Assembly (NCBI GenBank): GCA_002281855.1
Contig: NCHQ01000001.1
Location: 434,001 to 498,000 of the forward strand
Origin: Rhodospirillales bacterium 24-66-33
GTDB taxonomy: Bacteria; Pseudomonadota; Alphaproteobacteria; Reyranellales; Reyranellaceae
Direction: 5' to 3'
DNA: 64,000 bases
Made by a program: the position numbers and the translations under genes. Every line of letters begins with the position of its first letter. Positions within the stretch are counted from its first letter, which is position 1. The notes under the pieces were generated by a model, which was not told the DNA's origin, made no database searches, and worked only from the letters and a program-made list of their open reading frames with translations. This document shows positions 1-9,527 of the stretch, one piece after another.

Positions 1-1066
1 GAACCATACGATGGGCGGCAACGCGACCTTCCAGGGCAATCTGAACGAGGGCGGCACGACCTATATCGACGACGGCAAGCCAGTGCCCGGCCTGTTCGAG
101 GAGACGCTGCGCAACCTGCGCGAGGTCTCGCCGACTTCGTTCTCCAACGTGCCGGCGGGCTACGCGATGCTCGCCACGGCGCTGGAGAAGGACGAGGCGC
201 TGGCCCGGCGCTTCTTCGCCAACATCAGCGTGCTGTCTTATGGCGGCGCGACCTTGCCGGGCGATCTCTATGACCGCATGGAGGTGCTGGCGGTCAAGCA
301 CACCGGCTATCGCATTCCCTTCGTGACCGGCTGGGGCTCGACGGAAACCGCACCGACCGCGACCAGCGTGCACTGGGCGTCGGAGCGCGTCGGCCTGGTG
401 GGTCTTCCCTATCCCGGCGTGCAGCTGAAGATGGTGCCGACCGGCGCGGCAGGGCGCTACGAGCTGCGGCTGAAGAGCGTGATCGTGACGCCCGGCTACT
501 ACAAGCAACCCGAGCTCACGGCCCAGATGTTCGACGAGGAGGGCTTCTACAGGATCGGCGACGCCGGCCGCTTCGTCGATCCGGAGGATCCGAGCCAGGG
601 AATCATCTTCGATGGACGCGTGGTCGAGGATTTCAAGCTGACCAGCGGCACCTTCGTTCTCGTCGGCACCCTGCGCACGACCGCCATCGCGGCGGCCTCG
701 CCGGTGCTGCAGGACGCCGTGGTCTGCGGCCAGGACCGCGAGTATGTCGGCCTGCTGGGCTTCCCCAACGTCGCGGCCTGCCGCCAGCTCGCGGGCGACA
801 GCGCCGCGCAGCTGCCGCTGCCTGAGCTTCTGGCGCATCCCGGCGTCGTCGGGACGCTGAAGGAAGGCCTCGCGAAGATGAACGCCGAAGGCCGCGGTTC
901 GTCGATGCGGGTGAAACGCGTCCTGCTGATGGCCGAGCCGCCGCAGGTCGACGGCCAGGAGATCACCGACAAGGGTTACATCAACCAGCGCGCGACGCTG
1001 GAGCGTCGCAAGGCGCTGGTCGAGAAGCTCTATGCCGGCGGCGGGGACGTCATCGAAGTAGCCTAG
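1..1066 (+). CDS. Feruloyl-CoA synthase-like AMP-forming acyl-CoA ligase (C-terminal part)
   Basis: Truncated by the window edge: the frame is open from base 2 and the last 354 residues are present. The protein belongs to the ANL adenylate-forming family, which activates a carboxylic acid to acyl-AMP and then to the CoA thioester. Visible landmarks are an NHT-x-GGN motif at the very start followed by the GGT-YIDDG stretch typical of feruloyl-CoA synthases, the adenylate motif GWGSTETAPT, the YRIGDAGRF/FDGRVVEDFKL hinge region, and a C-terminal DKGYINQR segment that probably carries the ligation lysine. The likely substrate is a hydroxycinnamate or other aromatic acid, but specificity cannot be read from this part. 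The next gene lies behind its own promoter, so this one probably ends a transcript. Confidence 0.75.
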   Translation, partial: NHTMGGNATFQGNLNEGGTTYIDDGKPVPGLFEETLRNLREVSPTSFSNVPAGYAMLATALEKDEALARRFFANISVLSYGGATLPGDLYDRMEVLAVKHTGYRIPFVTGWGSTETAPTATSVHWASERVGLVGLPYPGVQLKMVPTGAAGRYELRLKSVIVTPGYYKQPELTAQMFDEEGFYRIGDAGRFVDPEDPSQGIIFDGRVVEDFKLTSGTFVLVGTLRTTAIAAASPVLQDAVVCGQDREYVGLLGFPNVAACRQLAGDSAAQLPLPELLAHPGVVGTLKEGLAKMNAEGRGSSMRVKRVLLMAEPPQVDGQEITDKGYINQRATLERRKALVEKLYAGGGDVIEVA

Positions 1067-1109
1067 AGCCTTGGTATCCATGCCGTAGTGGAAGATGACG
1101 GCCGCGGTT

Positions 1110-1131
1110 TATAATTGCGAGTGATTCGCAA
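1110..1131 (+). promoter_or_regulatory. -10 box with overlapping Fur-type palindrome (cassette 1)
   Basis: A consensus TATAAT (1110-1115) overlaps by one base the 17-bp near-perfect inverted repeat TTGCGAGTGATTCGCAA (1115-1131). The same palindrome, with 15 of 17 identical bases, recurs at 25491-25507 before the second ECF sigma gene. The arrangement matches an iron-responsive Fur operator that blocks transcription initiation when iron is plentiful. The -35 region is weak (about 1086-1092). The palindrome and its recurrence are seen directly; assignment to Fur is inference from motif shape and gene context. Confidence 0.6.
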
Positions 1132-1193
1132 AAGCGGTAGTTTGTGACGACCGCGGTCGCGTTTCGCCCGCGCGTGGGAATGCTGAGGCATAC

Positions 1194-1709
1194 TTGCCGT
1201 CCGACTCCTCCGCTCTCTTCGCCCGGCACCGGGGCTCTCTTGTCGATTATGCGGCCAGGATCGTGGGGTCGCGCGTTCAGGCGGAGGATGTGGTGCAGGA
1301 AGCCTGGCTCAAGCTGCGCCTGGCAGAAGAGCAACGGACCATTCTCGAGCCCGTCGCCTATCTCTACCGGCTGGTTCGAAACCTCGCGATCGACACGCGC
1401 CGGAAGCTCTCGCGTGAAATCATGCGGGGCTCGGCCGAGCAAACGGGACTTGGTGTTCCGGACGAAGCACCCTCCGCCGAGCGCACGGCTGAGGCGAAGG
1501 ATGAGCTTCGCCTTGTCCTCGAGGCGCTCGCGGCTCTGCCCGAACGCACCCAGATCGCCGTCCGAATGAACCGCATCGAGGGTCGGACGCTGCAGGAGGT
1601 TGCCAACCGCCTCGATCTGTCGGTGACGCGTACGTTCACGCTCGTCGCCGAAGGCGTCGCCCATTGTGATCGCTGGCGCGCCCGTGGCGCTGCCGCTCGT
1701 CCGGAATGA
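1194..1709 (+). CDS. ECF sigma factor, FecI-like (cassette 1)
   Basis: A 171-residue extracytoplasmic-function sigma factor. Region 2 runs over about residues 10-70 (VGSRVQAEDVVQEAW, then YLYRLVRNLAIDTRRK), and region 4 over about 110-160 (LPERTQIAVRMNRIEGRTLQEVANRL). The start is a TTG at 1194 with GAGG five bases upstream; no in-frame ATG fits. It heads a sigma/FecR/TonB-receptor set, so its role is probably to transcribe the receptor when a ferric siderophore or similar ligand is sensed at the cell surface. Its paralogue at 25.5 kb has nearly the same length and order of motifs. The Fur-type operator upstream suggests iron repression. Confidence 0.88.
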   Translation: MPSDSSALFARHRGSLVDYAARIVGSRVQAEDVVQEAWLKLRLAEEQRTILEPVAYLYRLVRNLAIDTRRKLSREIMRGSAEQTGLGVPDEAPSAERTAEAKDELRLVLEALAALPERTQIAVRMNRIEGRTLQEVANRLDLSVTRTFTLVAEGVAHCDRWRARGAAARPE

Positions 1710-1718
1710 GGATTCCGG

Positions 1719-1743
1719 GGAAAATCGGACGAGCCGGATCGTC
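1719..1743 (+). promoter_or_regulatory. Candidate ECF-sigma promoter before fecR (cassette 1)
   Basis: GGAAAA at 1719-1724 and CGTC at 1740-1743. Taking GGAAA as the -35 core, the spacer is 16 bases, within the usual GGAAC-N16/17-CGTC layout of ECF promoters. A matching pair occurs at 2856-2881 before the receptor gene, both sharing GGAAAAT and ATCGTC. This suggests the upstream sigma factor drives fecR and the receptor from its own promoters. Confidence 0.45.
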
Positions 1744-1838
1744 TACCTTTTATGGGGCGCCTTGGTCTGCGTGTGTCGGTGGTTTGGAAACACTTCGCGC
1801 GACCGTCCGGCACGAGTCTGCGTCGGGAACCGGCTTCC

Positions 1839-2798
1839 ATGGAGGCTGACCCGGAGCGGGCGAGAGGGGAGGCTGCGGGCTGGCTGATCCTGCTCGACGA
1901 CGACCCCTCGGACGAGGACCGGCAGGCCGAATTCCGGGTGTGGCTGGAAGAGCCGGGCAATCGGGCGGCATGGGAGAGCGTGTCGCGGACGGGCGCACTG
2001 CTCGCCAGCGTCGGGACGGAGCCGGCGGCAAGCCCCGTGGGGTTCCCCGGCATTGGTGGGCCGAGCCCGGTCTGGCGGGCCTGGACGCGGCGCCCGATCA
2101 TTCTCGCAACGGTTCTCGCGCTCTTTGGTGCGGTTGTTCTTACGCCCTCATTGGTCCGCAAACTGGAAGCGGATCATGCCACGGGAACCGCACAGGTCAG
2201 ATCTGTTCAGCTTGGAGACGGAAGCAAAGTCCAGCTGGGGCCGGACAGCGCCATCCGGCTCAGCTTTTCAGCCGGCGAGCGACGCGTGACGTTGTTGTCG
2301 GGCGAGGCGCAGTTCGACGTGACGCCGGATTCCAGCCGACCCTTCCGTGTCGTGGCGCGCCACGCGACGACGACAGTCCTCGGCACACGTTTCGGTGTCG
2401 TGATGCTCGAGGGAGGGACCTCCATCAGCGTCGCGCGCGGGCATGTCGAGGTCGATGCGACGATGCGCGGTTCGTCTTACGAGCTCTTTGCCGGCGACTG
2501 GGTCCGAGTCGACCGCGATGGCTCGGTACGGCAAGGGGCCGACTTGCCGGACTATCTCCTGGCCGGGCCGGGCTCCCGGCTCGCCGTCCGCAATCGTCCC
2601 GTCGCCGAAGTCGTCGAGCGCCTGCGCCCCTGGTTCTCGGGTCGGATCGTGATCGCCAATGGCAGCATCGGTGACCAGCCGGTAACCGGGGTGTTCGACG
2701 CGACGGATCCCGCCGAAGCGCTCGAAGCGATCGTCGGGCCTCAAGGCGGACGTGTGCTGCGTGTAACCCCTTGGCTTCTCATCGTGTTGGCGGGCTAG
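1839..2798 (+). CDS. FecR-family anti-sigma factor/sigma regulator (cassette 1)
   Basis: A 319-residue inner-membrane protein. The N-terminus carries the cytosolic anti-sigma (DUF4880-like) segment AAGWLILLDDDPSDEDRQAEF, followed by one membrane helix near residues 85-105 and the periplasmic FecR domain (VQLGDGSKVQLGPDSAIRL, LLSGEAQFDV, TVLGTRFGV). In this family the periplasmic part touches the receptor's signalling domain and the cytosolic part holds or activates the sigma factor. An open frame extends upstream to 1752, but the family homology starts just after the ATG at 1839, so that start is chosen. It lies 129 bp after the sigma gene, with an ECF-type promoter candidate in the gap. Confidence 0.87.
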   Translation: MEADPERARGEAAGWLILLDDDPSDEDRQAEFRVWLEEPGNRAAWESVSRTGALLASVGTEPAASPVGFPGIGGPSPVWRAWTRRPIILATVLALFGAVVLTPSLVRKLEADHATGTAQVRSVQLGDGSKVQLGPDSAIRLSFSAGERRVTLLSGEAQFDVTPDSSRPFRVVARHATTTVLGTRFGVVMLEGGTSISVARGHVEVDATMRGSSYELFAGDWVRVDRDGSVRQGADLPDYLLAGPGSRLAVRNRPVAEVVERLRPWFSGRIVIANGSIGDQPVTGVFDATDPAEALEAIVGPQGGRVLRVTPWLLIVLAG

Positions 2799-2855
2799 CG
2801 GGAGGTTCTCCGAGGTGGCCCTCGATGAAAATGCCGGAGATCGGCAGCTTTCGAG

Positions 2856-2881
2856 GGAAAATGACCACCCCCCATATCGTC
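2856..2881 (+). promoter_or_regulatory. Candidate ECF-sigma promoter before TonB receptor (cassette 1)
   Basis: GGAAAA at 2856-2861 and CGTC at 2878-2881; with GGAAA as -35 core the spacer is 17 bases. It shares GGGAAAAT and ATCGTC with the element at 1719-1743. It sits about 75 bp upstream of the receptor start, as expected for a FecI-type target promoter. Confidence 0.45.
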
Positions 2882-2956
2882 AAACCCTTAAGGGGAAATA
2901 CGAACGAGACGCATTCGCGTCATCGCCCCTGAGTGAGTTGCCGTGGGGAGAGTTCA

Positions 2957-5401
2957 GTGAATCTTGGGGCGAGGACGAAGGCGCGGAACACGCGCCGCCG
3001 GACGGGAGTGTTTGCTGCGCTGCTGGCGTCGGTGGCGCTGGAGGGGATCACCTTCTCGGGAGCTGCATGGGCTCAACCCGCCGGCACCCAGGGCACCCGT
3101 CAGTTCAACATTCCTGCCCAGGCGTTGACGGATGCGCTGGTTCAGTTCGGATATCAGTCCGGACTTCAGGTCGCGGCGGACGGCAATGTCGCGGCGTCGG
3201 TTACAAGCAATGCTGTCAGCGGATCGCACACGCCCTCAGAGGCGCTGGGTCGAATGCTCGCCGGGACCGGGCTCACGTTTCACTTCACGAGCGCGAACAC
3301 CGTCCAGGTTCAGAAATTGGCGAACGCGCCGGCCGGTGTCATGCAACTCGATCCGGTGAAGGTGCAGGGCCAGGACGTGCCGTCGCAGGCGATGATCGAC
3401 AATCTGCCGCCGGCCTATGCCGGTGGCTCGGTCGCGCGCGGCGGCCAGGTCGGTCTGCTGGGCAACCGCGACTTCATGGATACGCCCTTCGACATGACGA
3501 CGTACACGTCGCAGAAGATTGAAAACCAGCAGGCGGCGACGGTGGCGGATGTGGTGAACACCGATCCGACCGTGCGCGTCACCAGCCCGGCGAACGGCAT
3601 GCTCGATGCGTACTATATTCGTGGCTTTCCCATCGCCGAGGGCAATTTCGGCGAGATCGCCTTCGACGGCGTCTACGGTGTCGCGCCGAACTATCGGGTG
3701 TTCACGGACTATGTCGAGCGCATCGACGTCATCGCCGGCCCCACCGCGATGCTGTTCGGCATGGCGCCCAACAGCAGTGTCGGCGGCTCGATCAACATCG
3801 TGCCGAAGCGTGCCGCCACGGACCTGACGCGGGTCGCCGCCGAATATACCGGCCTGTCGCAGCTCGGCGCCCGGATCGACGTTGCCCGCCGCTTTGGCGA
3901 AAACCGCGAGTACGGCGTGCGCTTCAACGGTGGCGCCTACAGCGGCAATACCCAGATCAACAATCAGTCGCGCGATGCGCTGGTCGGCGCGTTCGCTTTC
4001 GATTTCCGCGGCGAGCGATTTCGTGCGACGGTCGATGTCGTCAGCCAATACGAGAGCTTCACGGCGCCGTCGCGGCCCTTCCTCGTTGCCGCAGGCGTGG
4101 CGATGCCGGCGGCACCCAGCGGAAGCAGCAACGTCACCCAGACATGGGAATGGTCGCAGGCCGCGGACCAATCCGCGCTGCTGCGCGCCGAGTACGACAT
4201 CCTCCCCGACTTGACGTTCTTCGCAGATTTAGGTGGTGGGCTTACCCAGGTCGATCGCCTGTTCGGTACGCCGACCATCACGAATGCGGCGGGCAACACG
4301 ACGAGCACGCCCGGCTACTACAAGTTCAACGTCAATCGCCTGACATACGATGCCGGGCTGCGCGGCACTTTCCATACCGGCGAGGTTCGGCATGCCGTCG
4401 CCTTGCAGGCCAGCCGCTATCAGGACTGGATCTATCGCGGAATCGTCAATGCCTCTTCGGCGGTTCTGTCGAACATCTATTCGCCGGTTGCCCAGCCGTC
4501 CCAGTACGTTCCCGCTCCAACCCAGGTGCCCAAGATATCCCAGAGCACTCTGGGCGGCGTCGCGCTCGCCGATACGCTGTCGGCCTTCGGCGAGCGGCTC
4601 CAGCTCACTCTCGGGCTTCGCTGGCAGCAGATCGCGTCGGACAATTTCTCGACGACCGGGGCGATCACATCGGCCTACAACACGAGTGCCGTCACGCCGA
4701 TGGCCGGCCTCGTCGTAAAGCCGTGGGACAACGTGGCCTTGTACGCCAACTACATCCAGGGCCTGAGCAAGGGAGACGTCGCTCCGGCCGCGGCGAGCAA
4801 TGCCGGCGAGGTCCTGGCGCCGTATATAGCGCAGCAGTTCGAAGTCGGAGCCAAGGTCGACTTCGGAAAGATCGCCACGACCTTGAGCCTGTTCCAGATC
4901 CAGAAGCCGTTCGCTCAACTGGTCAATACCGTCTACACGGCCAGCGGTCAGCAGACCAACCGTGGCCTCGAGATCAAGGTGTTCGGCGAAATCGTGCCGT
5001 CGGTCCGTGTACTGGGCGGCGTGGCGCTGCTCGATGCAAGGCTCAGCTCGACGAGCAATGCCGCCACCAACGGCAATGTCGCGATCGGCGCCCCGGTGTT
5101 CAAGGGCACGCTGAACCTGGAATGGGATACACCGTTCGTCAACGGCCTGACGCTCGGGGCGGGCGTCATCACCACTTCCAGCCAGTATGTAAACGCAACC
5201 AACACGCAGAGCATCCCGACATGGACGACGTTGAGCCTCGACGCTCGCTACCGCACGGTCCTGGGCAAGACGCCGGTGGTGTTCCGCGGCGCCGTCCAGA
5301 ACGTCTTAGACAACAGCTATTGGTCGGGCGTGGCGAGCTACGGTGCGGTCGCCCAGGGCCTGCCGCGGACGTTTCTGTTCTCGGCAGCAGTCGACTTCTG
5401 A
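2957..5401 (+). CDS. TonB-dependent outer-membrane receptor with signalling (STN) domain (cassette 1)
   Basis: An 814-residue ferric-siderophore-type receptor/transducer. A signal peptide runs to about residue 40 (ending GAAWAQ). It is followed by an STN signalling domain (FNIPAQALTDALVQFGYQSGLQV to the LTFHFTSANTV strand), a presumed TonB-box region near MQLDPVKVQG, the plug (VVNTDPTVRV, AYYIRGFPI, ERIDVIAGP, GGSINIVPKRA) and a 22-strand-type barrel ending in the terminal aromatic of AAVDF. Two GTG starts are in frame, at 2933 and 2957; the second has GGGGAGAG at proper distance and is chosen. The STN domain and the neighbouring sigma/FecR pair show it is a transducer that signals ligand binding inward. 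The ligand is unknown. Confidence 0.9.
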   Translation: MNLGARTKARNTRRRTGVFAALLASVALEGITFSGAAWAQPAGTQGTRQFNIPAQALTDALVQFGYQSGLQVAADGNVAASVTSNAVSGSHTPSEALGRMLAGTGLTFHFTSANTVQVQKLANAPAGVMQLDPVKVQGQDVPSQAMIDNLPPAYAGGSVARGGQVGLLGNRDFMDTPFDMTTYTSQKIENQQAATVADVVNTDPTVRVTSPANGMLDAYYIRGFPIAEGNFGEIAFDGVYGVAPNYRVFTDYVERIDVIAGPTAMLFGMAPNSSVGGSINIVPKRAATDLTRVAAEYTGLSQLGARIDVARRFGENREYGVRFNGGAYSGNTQINNQSRDALVGAFAFDFRGERFRATVDVVSQYESFTAPSRPFLVAAGVAMPAAPSGSSNVTQTWEWSQAADQSALLRAEYDILPDLTFFADLGGGLTQVDRLFGTPTITNAAGNTTSTPGYYKFNVNRLTYDAGLRGTFHTGEVRHAVALQASRYQDWIYRGIVNASSAVLSNIYSPVAQPSQYVPAPTQVPKISQSTLGGVALADTLSAFGERLQLTLGLRWQQIASDNFSTTGAITSAYNTSAVTPMAGLVVKPWDNVALYANYIQGLSKGDVAPAAASNAGEVLAPYIAQQFEVGAKVDFGKIATTLSLFQIQKPFAQLVNTVYTASGQQTNRGLEIKVFGEIVPSVRVLGGVALLDARLSSTSNAATNGNVAIGAPVFKGTLNLEWDTPFVNGLTLGAGVITTSSQYVNATNTQSIPTWTTLSLDARYRTVLGKTPVVFRGAVQNVLDNSYWSGVASYGAVAQGLPRTFLFSAAVDF

Positions 5402-5509
5402 AGTGCGGCGATCGGCGGGCACGCATATGTTTCCTGGACGAATCCCCTAGTTGAGGACCGGCCCCGGGCCGTGCATCTGGTATCAGGACAGGGGTGAAGG
5501 GGGCAGTTC

Positions 5510-8284
5510 ATGGACCAGATCGAAACGCCCAGCCGGGAAGCAGCCAGGAAGGACGTGCCGCTGCGCTACGACACGCGGCTTCTCGGGCGCATCCTCGGCG
5601 AAACGGTGCGCGACCAGGAAGGCGACGCCGTGTTCGACCTCGTCGAGCACATACGCCGCACCGGCGTGCTGTTCCACCGCGAGGCCGACGAGGCGGCGCG
5701 GCAGGAACTGCAGGCCACCATGACCAGCCTGCCGATGGATCGGGCGCTCCGCATCATCCGCGCCTTCGGGCACTTCTCGCATCTGGCCAACATCGCCGAG
5801 GACCAGCACCACATCCGCCGCACGCGGGCCCTCGCCATCGCCAAGACGCCGCCGGCACAGGGCACGATGGCCTATGCGCTGGGCCGTGCCGCCAAGGCCG
5901 GCATTTCCCGCGAGCGCTTGCAGGGCTTTTTCGCCCGCGCGCTCTGTAGCGCCGTTCTGACGGCCCATCCGACCGAGATCCGGCGCAAGAGTTCGATCGA
6001 TCGCGAGATGGAGATCGCGCGGCTGCTCGACGAGCGCGACCGGGTCGAATTCACGCCGGAGGAGCTGCGGGCCAACCGCCAGGCGCTGCGCCGCGCCGTG
6101 CTCACTCTGTGGCAGACGAGCATCCTGCGCGACACCCGCCTGCGCGTGATCGACGAGGTCGCCAACGGGCTTGCCTATTACGACCACACGTTCCTGCGCG
6201 CGCTGCCGATCTTCTACGCCGATCTCGAGGATCGGCTCGGCGGCATCGAGGCGGCTTGGAAGGATATCGACGTGCCGTCCTTCCTGCGCATGGGCAGCTG
6301 GATCGGCGGCGACCGCGACGGCAATCCCTACGTCACCGCGGATGTCACGCGCCAGACGCTCACCCTGCAAAGCCAGCGGGCGCTGCGCTTCCATCTCGAG
6401 GAACTGCACCGGCTGGGCAGCGAGCTGTCGCTCGACGGCCGCATCGTGCACGTCTCGGAGGGCTTGCGCCGGCTCGTCGAAAGCTCGGCCGACCGCGCGC
6501 CGGAGCGCAAGGACGAGCCCTACCGGCGCGCCATCGTCGGCATCTATGCGCGGCTGGCCGCAACTGCGTGGTCGCTCGACAGGCTGGAGCCGCCGCAGCC
6601 GCCGGTCGGTCCGGCGCCGGCCTATGAGAGGGTGGAGGATCTGAAAGCGGACCTCGACACGCTCTACCGCTCGCTGGCGGAGAATGGCTCGGCGGATCTG
6701 GCGCGCGGGCGCCTGCGCTCGCTGCGCCGCGCCGTCGATGTCTTCGGCTTCCATCTGGCGTCGCTCGATCTGCGACAGAATTCCGACGTGCACGCGCGCG
6801 TCATGGCCGAACTCGTGGCGGCCACCGGAACCGGCATCGACTATGCCGCGCTCGACGAGGCGGCGCGCGTCGATTTTCTGGTCGCCGAACTCGGCAACAT
6901 GCGGCCGCTCGCCTCGCCCTATCTTTCCTATGGCGACGAAACGGCGGCAGAAGTGGACCTGGTGCGCGTGGCGGCCGATGCGCATCGGCGCTACGGCCGG
7001 GCTGCCATGCCCAACTACGTGATCTCGAAGGCCGACAGCGTCTCCGACATCCTGGAAGTGGCCGTGCTGCTCAAGGAAGGCGGGTTGCTCGATCCGCGCG
7101 AGGGCCGGCTGGACGTCGACATCGTGCCGTTGTTCGAGACCATCGGCGATCTGCAGCGCTGCGGACGGATCATGGACGAGCTGCTCACCCTGCCGGCCTA
7201 TCGCCGCCTGCTCGCGTCGCGCGGCGGCACCCAGGAAGTCATGCTGGGCTACTCCGACAGCAACAAGGACGGCGGCTATCTCACCTCGACCTGGGAGCTG
7301 TACAAGGCCGAACTCGCCCTGATCGAGACCTTCCGGCGCCACCAGGTCGGGCTGCGCCTCTTCCATGGCCGCGGCGGCTCGGTGGGCCGCGGCGGCGGGC
7401 CGAGCTACGAGGCGATCCTGGCGCAGCCGCCCGGCGCTGTGCAGGGCGCCATCCGCATCACCGAACAGGGCGAGGTGATCGCCGGCAAGTATTCCAACGC
7501 CGAGGTGGGACGGCGCAATCTCGAAACCCTGGCCGCCGCCACCCTGGAAGCCTCGCTGCTCGATGCCGACCGGCCGCCGCCGCCTGCCGACTATCTCGCC
7601 GTCATGGAGGAGCTGTCGGCGCATGCCTTCCGCGCCTATCGCGACCTCGTCTACGAGACCGAGGGCTTCGACAGGTACTTCCGCGAATCCACGGTGCTGG
7701 ACGAGATCGCCTCGCTCAACATCGGCAGCCGCCCGGCCTCGCGCTCGAAGAAGCAGGGCATCGAGGATCTGCGCGCGATCCCCTGGGTGTTCAGCTGGGC
7801 GCAATGCCGGCTGATGCTGCCGGGCTGGTACGGGTTTGGCGCCGCGATCGAGGCGTGGACCGCCGCCCGGCCGGCCGATGGCCTGGCGATGCTGCAGGAG
7901 ATGCACGACAACTGGCCGTTCTTCCGCACCATCCTGTCGAACATGGACATGGTGCTGGCCAAGAGCGACATCGCCATCGCCTCGCGCTATTCCGAGCTGG
8001 TGACCGATGCGGCTTTGCGGGAGCAGGTTTTCGCCCGCGTGAAACAGGAGTGGCAGGCGTCGATCGACGCGGTCTGCGCCGTCACGCGGCAGAAGACGCT
8101 GCTGGAACTCAACCCGCTGCTGGCGCGCTCGATCCGCAACCGCTTCCCCTATATCGATCCGCTGAACCACGTGCAGATCGAACTGCTCCGACGCCACCGC
8201 GCCGGCGATCCCGATCCCGCCGTCGTGCAGGGCATCCACCTCAGCATCAACGGCATCGCCGCCGGCTTGCGCAACAGCGGTTAG
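5510..8284 (+). CDS. ppc: Phosphoenolpyruvate carboxylase
   Basis: A 924-residue cytosolic anaplerotic enzyme that converts PEP and bicarbonate to oxaloacetate and phosphate. The catalytic histidine is in [12 protein letters not shown] (His153). The second conserved block [10 protein letters not shown] lies near residue 580 and the [14 protein letters not shown] loop near 618-631. The C-terminus ends [10 protein letters not shown], which replaces the usual terminal NTG with NSG. Length is within the usual bacterial range (about 880-940). The ATG at 5510 has an AAGGGGG ribosome site about nine bases upstream. It converges with the M23-like gene, with only nine bases between the stops. No regulatory element was recognised. 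Confidence 0.96.
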   Translation: MDQIETPSREAARKDVPLRYDTRLLGRILGETVRDQEGDAVFDLVEHIRRTGVLFHREADEAARQELQATMTSLPMDRALRIIRAFGHFSHLANIAEDQHHIRRTRALAIAKTPPAQGTMAYALGRAAKAGISRERLQGFFARALCSAVLTAHPTEIRRKSSIDREMEIARLLDERDRVEFTPEELRANRQALRRAVLTLWQTSILRDTRLRVIDEVANGLAYYDHTFLRALPIFYADLEDRLGGIEAAWKDIDVPSFLRMGSWIGGDRDGNPYVTADVTRQTLTLQSQRALRFHLEELHRLGSELSLDGRIVHVSEGLRRLVESSADRAPERKDEPYRRAIVGIYARLAATAWSLDRLEPPQPPVGPAPAYERVEDLKADLDTLYRSLAENGSADLARGRLRSLRRAVDVFGFHLASLDLRQNSDVHARVMAELVAATGTGIDYAALDEAARVDFLVAELGNMRPLASPYLSYGDETAAEVDLVRVAADAHRRYGRAAMPNYVISKADSVSDILEVAVLLKEGGLLDPREGRLDVDIVPLFETIGDLQRCGRIMDELLTLPAYRRLLASRGGTQEVMLGYSDSNKDGGYLTSTWELYKAELALIETFRRHQVGLRLFHGRGGSVGRGGGPSYEAILAQPPGAVQGAIRITEQGEVIAGKYSNAEVGRRNLETLAAATLEASLLDADRPPPPADYLAVMEELSAHAFRAYRDLVYETEGFDRYFRESTVLDEIASLNIGSRPASRSKKQGIEDLRAIPWVFSWAQCRLMLPGWYGFGAAIEAWTAARPADGLAMLQEMHDNWPFFRTILSNMDMVLAKSDIAIASRYSELVTDAALREQVFARVKQEWQASIDAVCAVTRQKTLLELNPLLARSIRNRFPYIDPLNHVQIELLRRHRAGDPDPAVVQGIHLSINGIAAGLRNSG

Positions 8285-8293
8285 GCCCGGCCG

Positions 8294-9460
8294 TCAGCGC
8301 GAGAATTCGACGACCGAAAGATCGAGCGGCAGCACGTTGTGAAGAGGCTGCGGCGGCCTGAGGAGCGTCAGCGTGAGCGGAGTGCCGGTGGCCTCGGCCT
8401 TGTCGAAGTCCGGCGTGCCGGCGGAGTCGATCGCCGTGACGGTGAAGGAGTCGAAGACGTAGGGAATGCCGTTGGACAGGAGCGGAGAGGGCCCATCCAT
8501 GACGTGCAGGTGGAGGTGGGGCGCCTGGCTGTTGCCGGTGTTGCCGACCTTGCCCAGGATGTCGCCACGCTTCACCGGCGCGCCAGCGCCCACGAGGACG
8601 CTGCCGGGCTGCAGGTGGGCATAGAGCACATAGGCCCCGCGGCCGATGTCGAGCACGACGAAGTTGCCGTCCGCGTCGGCGATCGGCAGGTTTGCCGGCA
8701 GCGCTCCGGGAACTTGCTCCGGCAGGTCGTTGCGCGCAGAGACCACCGTGCCGTCGGCGACGGCCAGCACGGGCTGGCCGTAGATCGTGTAGTTCTTCGG
8801 ATCGGCGAGACTGCCCTTTACCAGGCGGTTTTCTCCGTCGACCTGCTCCCAATCGATGGCGAAGCGCTGCGCCAGCGCGAAGCTGCCGTTCAGAGGCAGT
8901 AGCGCACGCACGTGGCGGATCGTATCGCAGCAGCCGTCGGCCGCCACGAAGCCTTTGCCGACCAGCGGCGGCCCGAGTACCGGCGGGGGCACTCTGCTCA
9001 CGTCGGTTCTGCCAACGGTCTCGGTGATGTCGACGGGGGTGGGAAGGGCGAGGCGCAACGAGATCCGATGCACCAGCGAGGACGGCGTCGGGGCCGCCGC
9101 GTCGAGCGGCACGTGCAGGAAGACCACGCCGAACTGGCCGGTGCCGAGATCGGCCGATTCGGCCCCGCGCCGGCCGCCGATCGAAAGGCGCCGGGCGATT
9201 TCGTCGCGATCGAGGGTGAAGAGCGTCTTCGTCGTGCCGGCCTCGAGCACCTCGATTTTCTCCAGGGTCGTCGCAGCCGGGCCGGCATTGGCGAGACCGA
9301 GCTCGTAGACGAGATGGCGCCTGCTGTCGGAGCCCGGCACCGCCTGCGGCGGAAAGAGCACGTCGGCAACCAACGGCGTCATCACCGGATCGGGAGTCGG
9401 CGTTTGGGCGGCGGCCGGCAGCACAGCGGCAATGAGCGCAATCAGGAGCAAAAATCTCAT
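8294..9460 (-). CDS. Exported M23/LytM-like peptidase-domain protein
   Basis: A 388-residue protein with a clear signal peptide (MRFLLLIALIAAVLPAAAQ). The N-terminal half (about residues 25-190) is of unknown fold. The C-terminal half is a LytM/M23 domain (VLAVADGTVV, FVVLDIGRGAYVLYAHLQPGS, GDILGKVGNTGNSQAPHLHLHVMD). The second zinc motif HxH and the Asp of the first motif (RFAID) are present, but the histidine four residues before that Asp is Arg. Hydrolytic activity is therefore uncertain; it may be a regulator of cell-wall amidases or a divergent subfamily. It diverges from the SDR gene over 67 bp and converges with ppc. Confidence 0.8.
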   Translation of the reverse strand: MRFLLLIALIAAVLPAAAQTPTPDPVMTPLVADVLFPPQAVPGSDSRRHLVYELGLANAGPAATTLEKIEVLEAGTTKTLFTLDRDEIARRLSIGGRRGAESADLGTGQFGVVFLHVPLDAAAPTPSSLVHRISLRLALPTPVDITETVGRTDVSRVPPPVLGPPLVGKGFVAADGCCDTIRHVRALLPLNGSFALAQRFAIDWEQVDGENRLVKGSLADPKNYTIYGQPVLAVADGTVVSARNDLPEQVPGALPANLPIADADGNFVVLDIGRGAYVLYAHLQPGSVLVGAGAPVKRGDILGKVGNTGNSQAPHLHLHVMDGPSPLLSNGIPYVFDSFTVTAIDSAGTPDFDKAEATGTPLTLTLLRPPQPLHNVLPLDLSVVEFSR

Positions 9461-9527
9461 TCGTGAAACGCTAGGCTTGCCTCAAGCTCTGCGCAACACC
9501 ACCATGGCATCGGAGGGTCAAATCGGC

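Noticed and set aside
2894..2921. GGAAAT...CGTC as a second FecI-type promoter before receptor 1
   Set aside because: The spacer is 18-19 bases, longer than the fecA arrangement, and the element at 2856-2881 matches the one before fecR better.
5483..8239. A long open frame antisense to ppc
   Set aside because: It mirrors the ppc codon pattern in GC-rich DNA, shows no recognisable domain, and ppc is fully convincing on the other strand.
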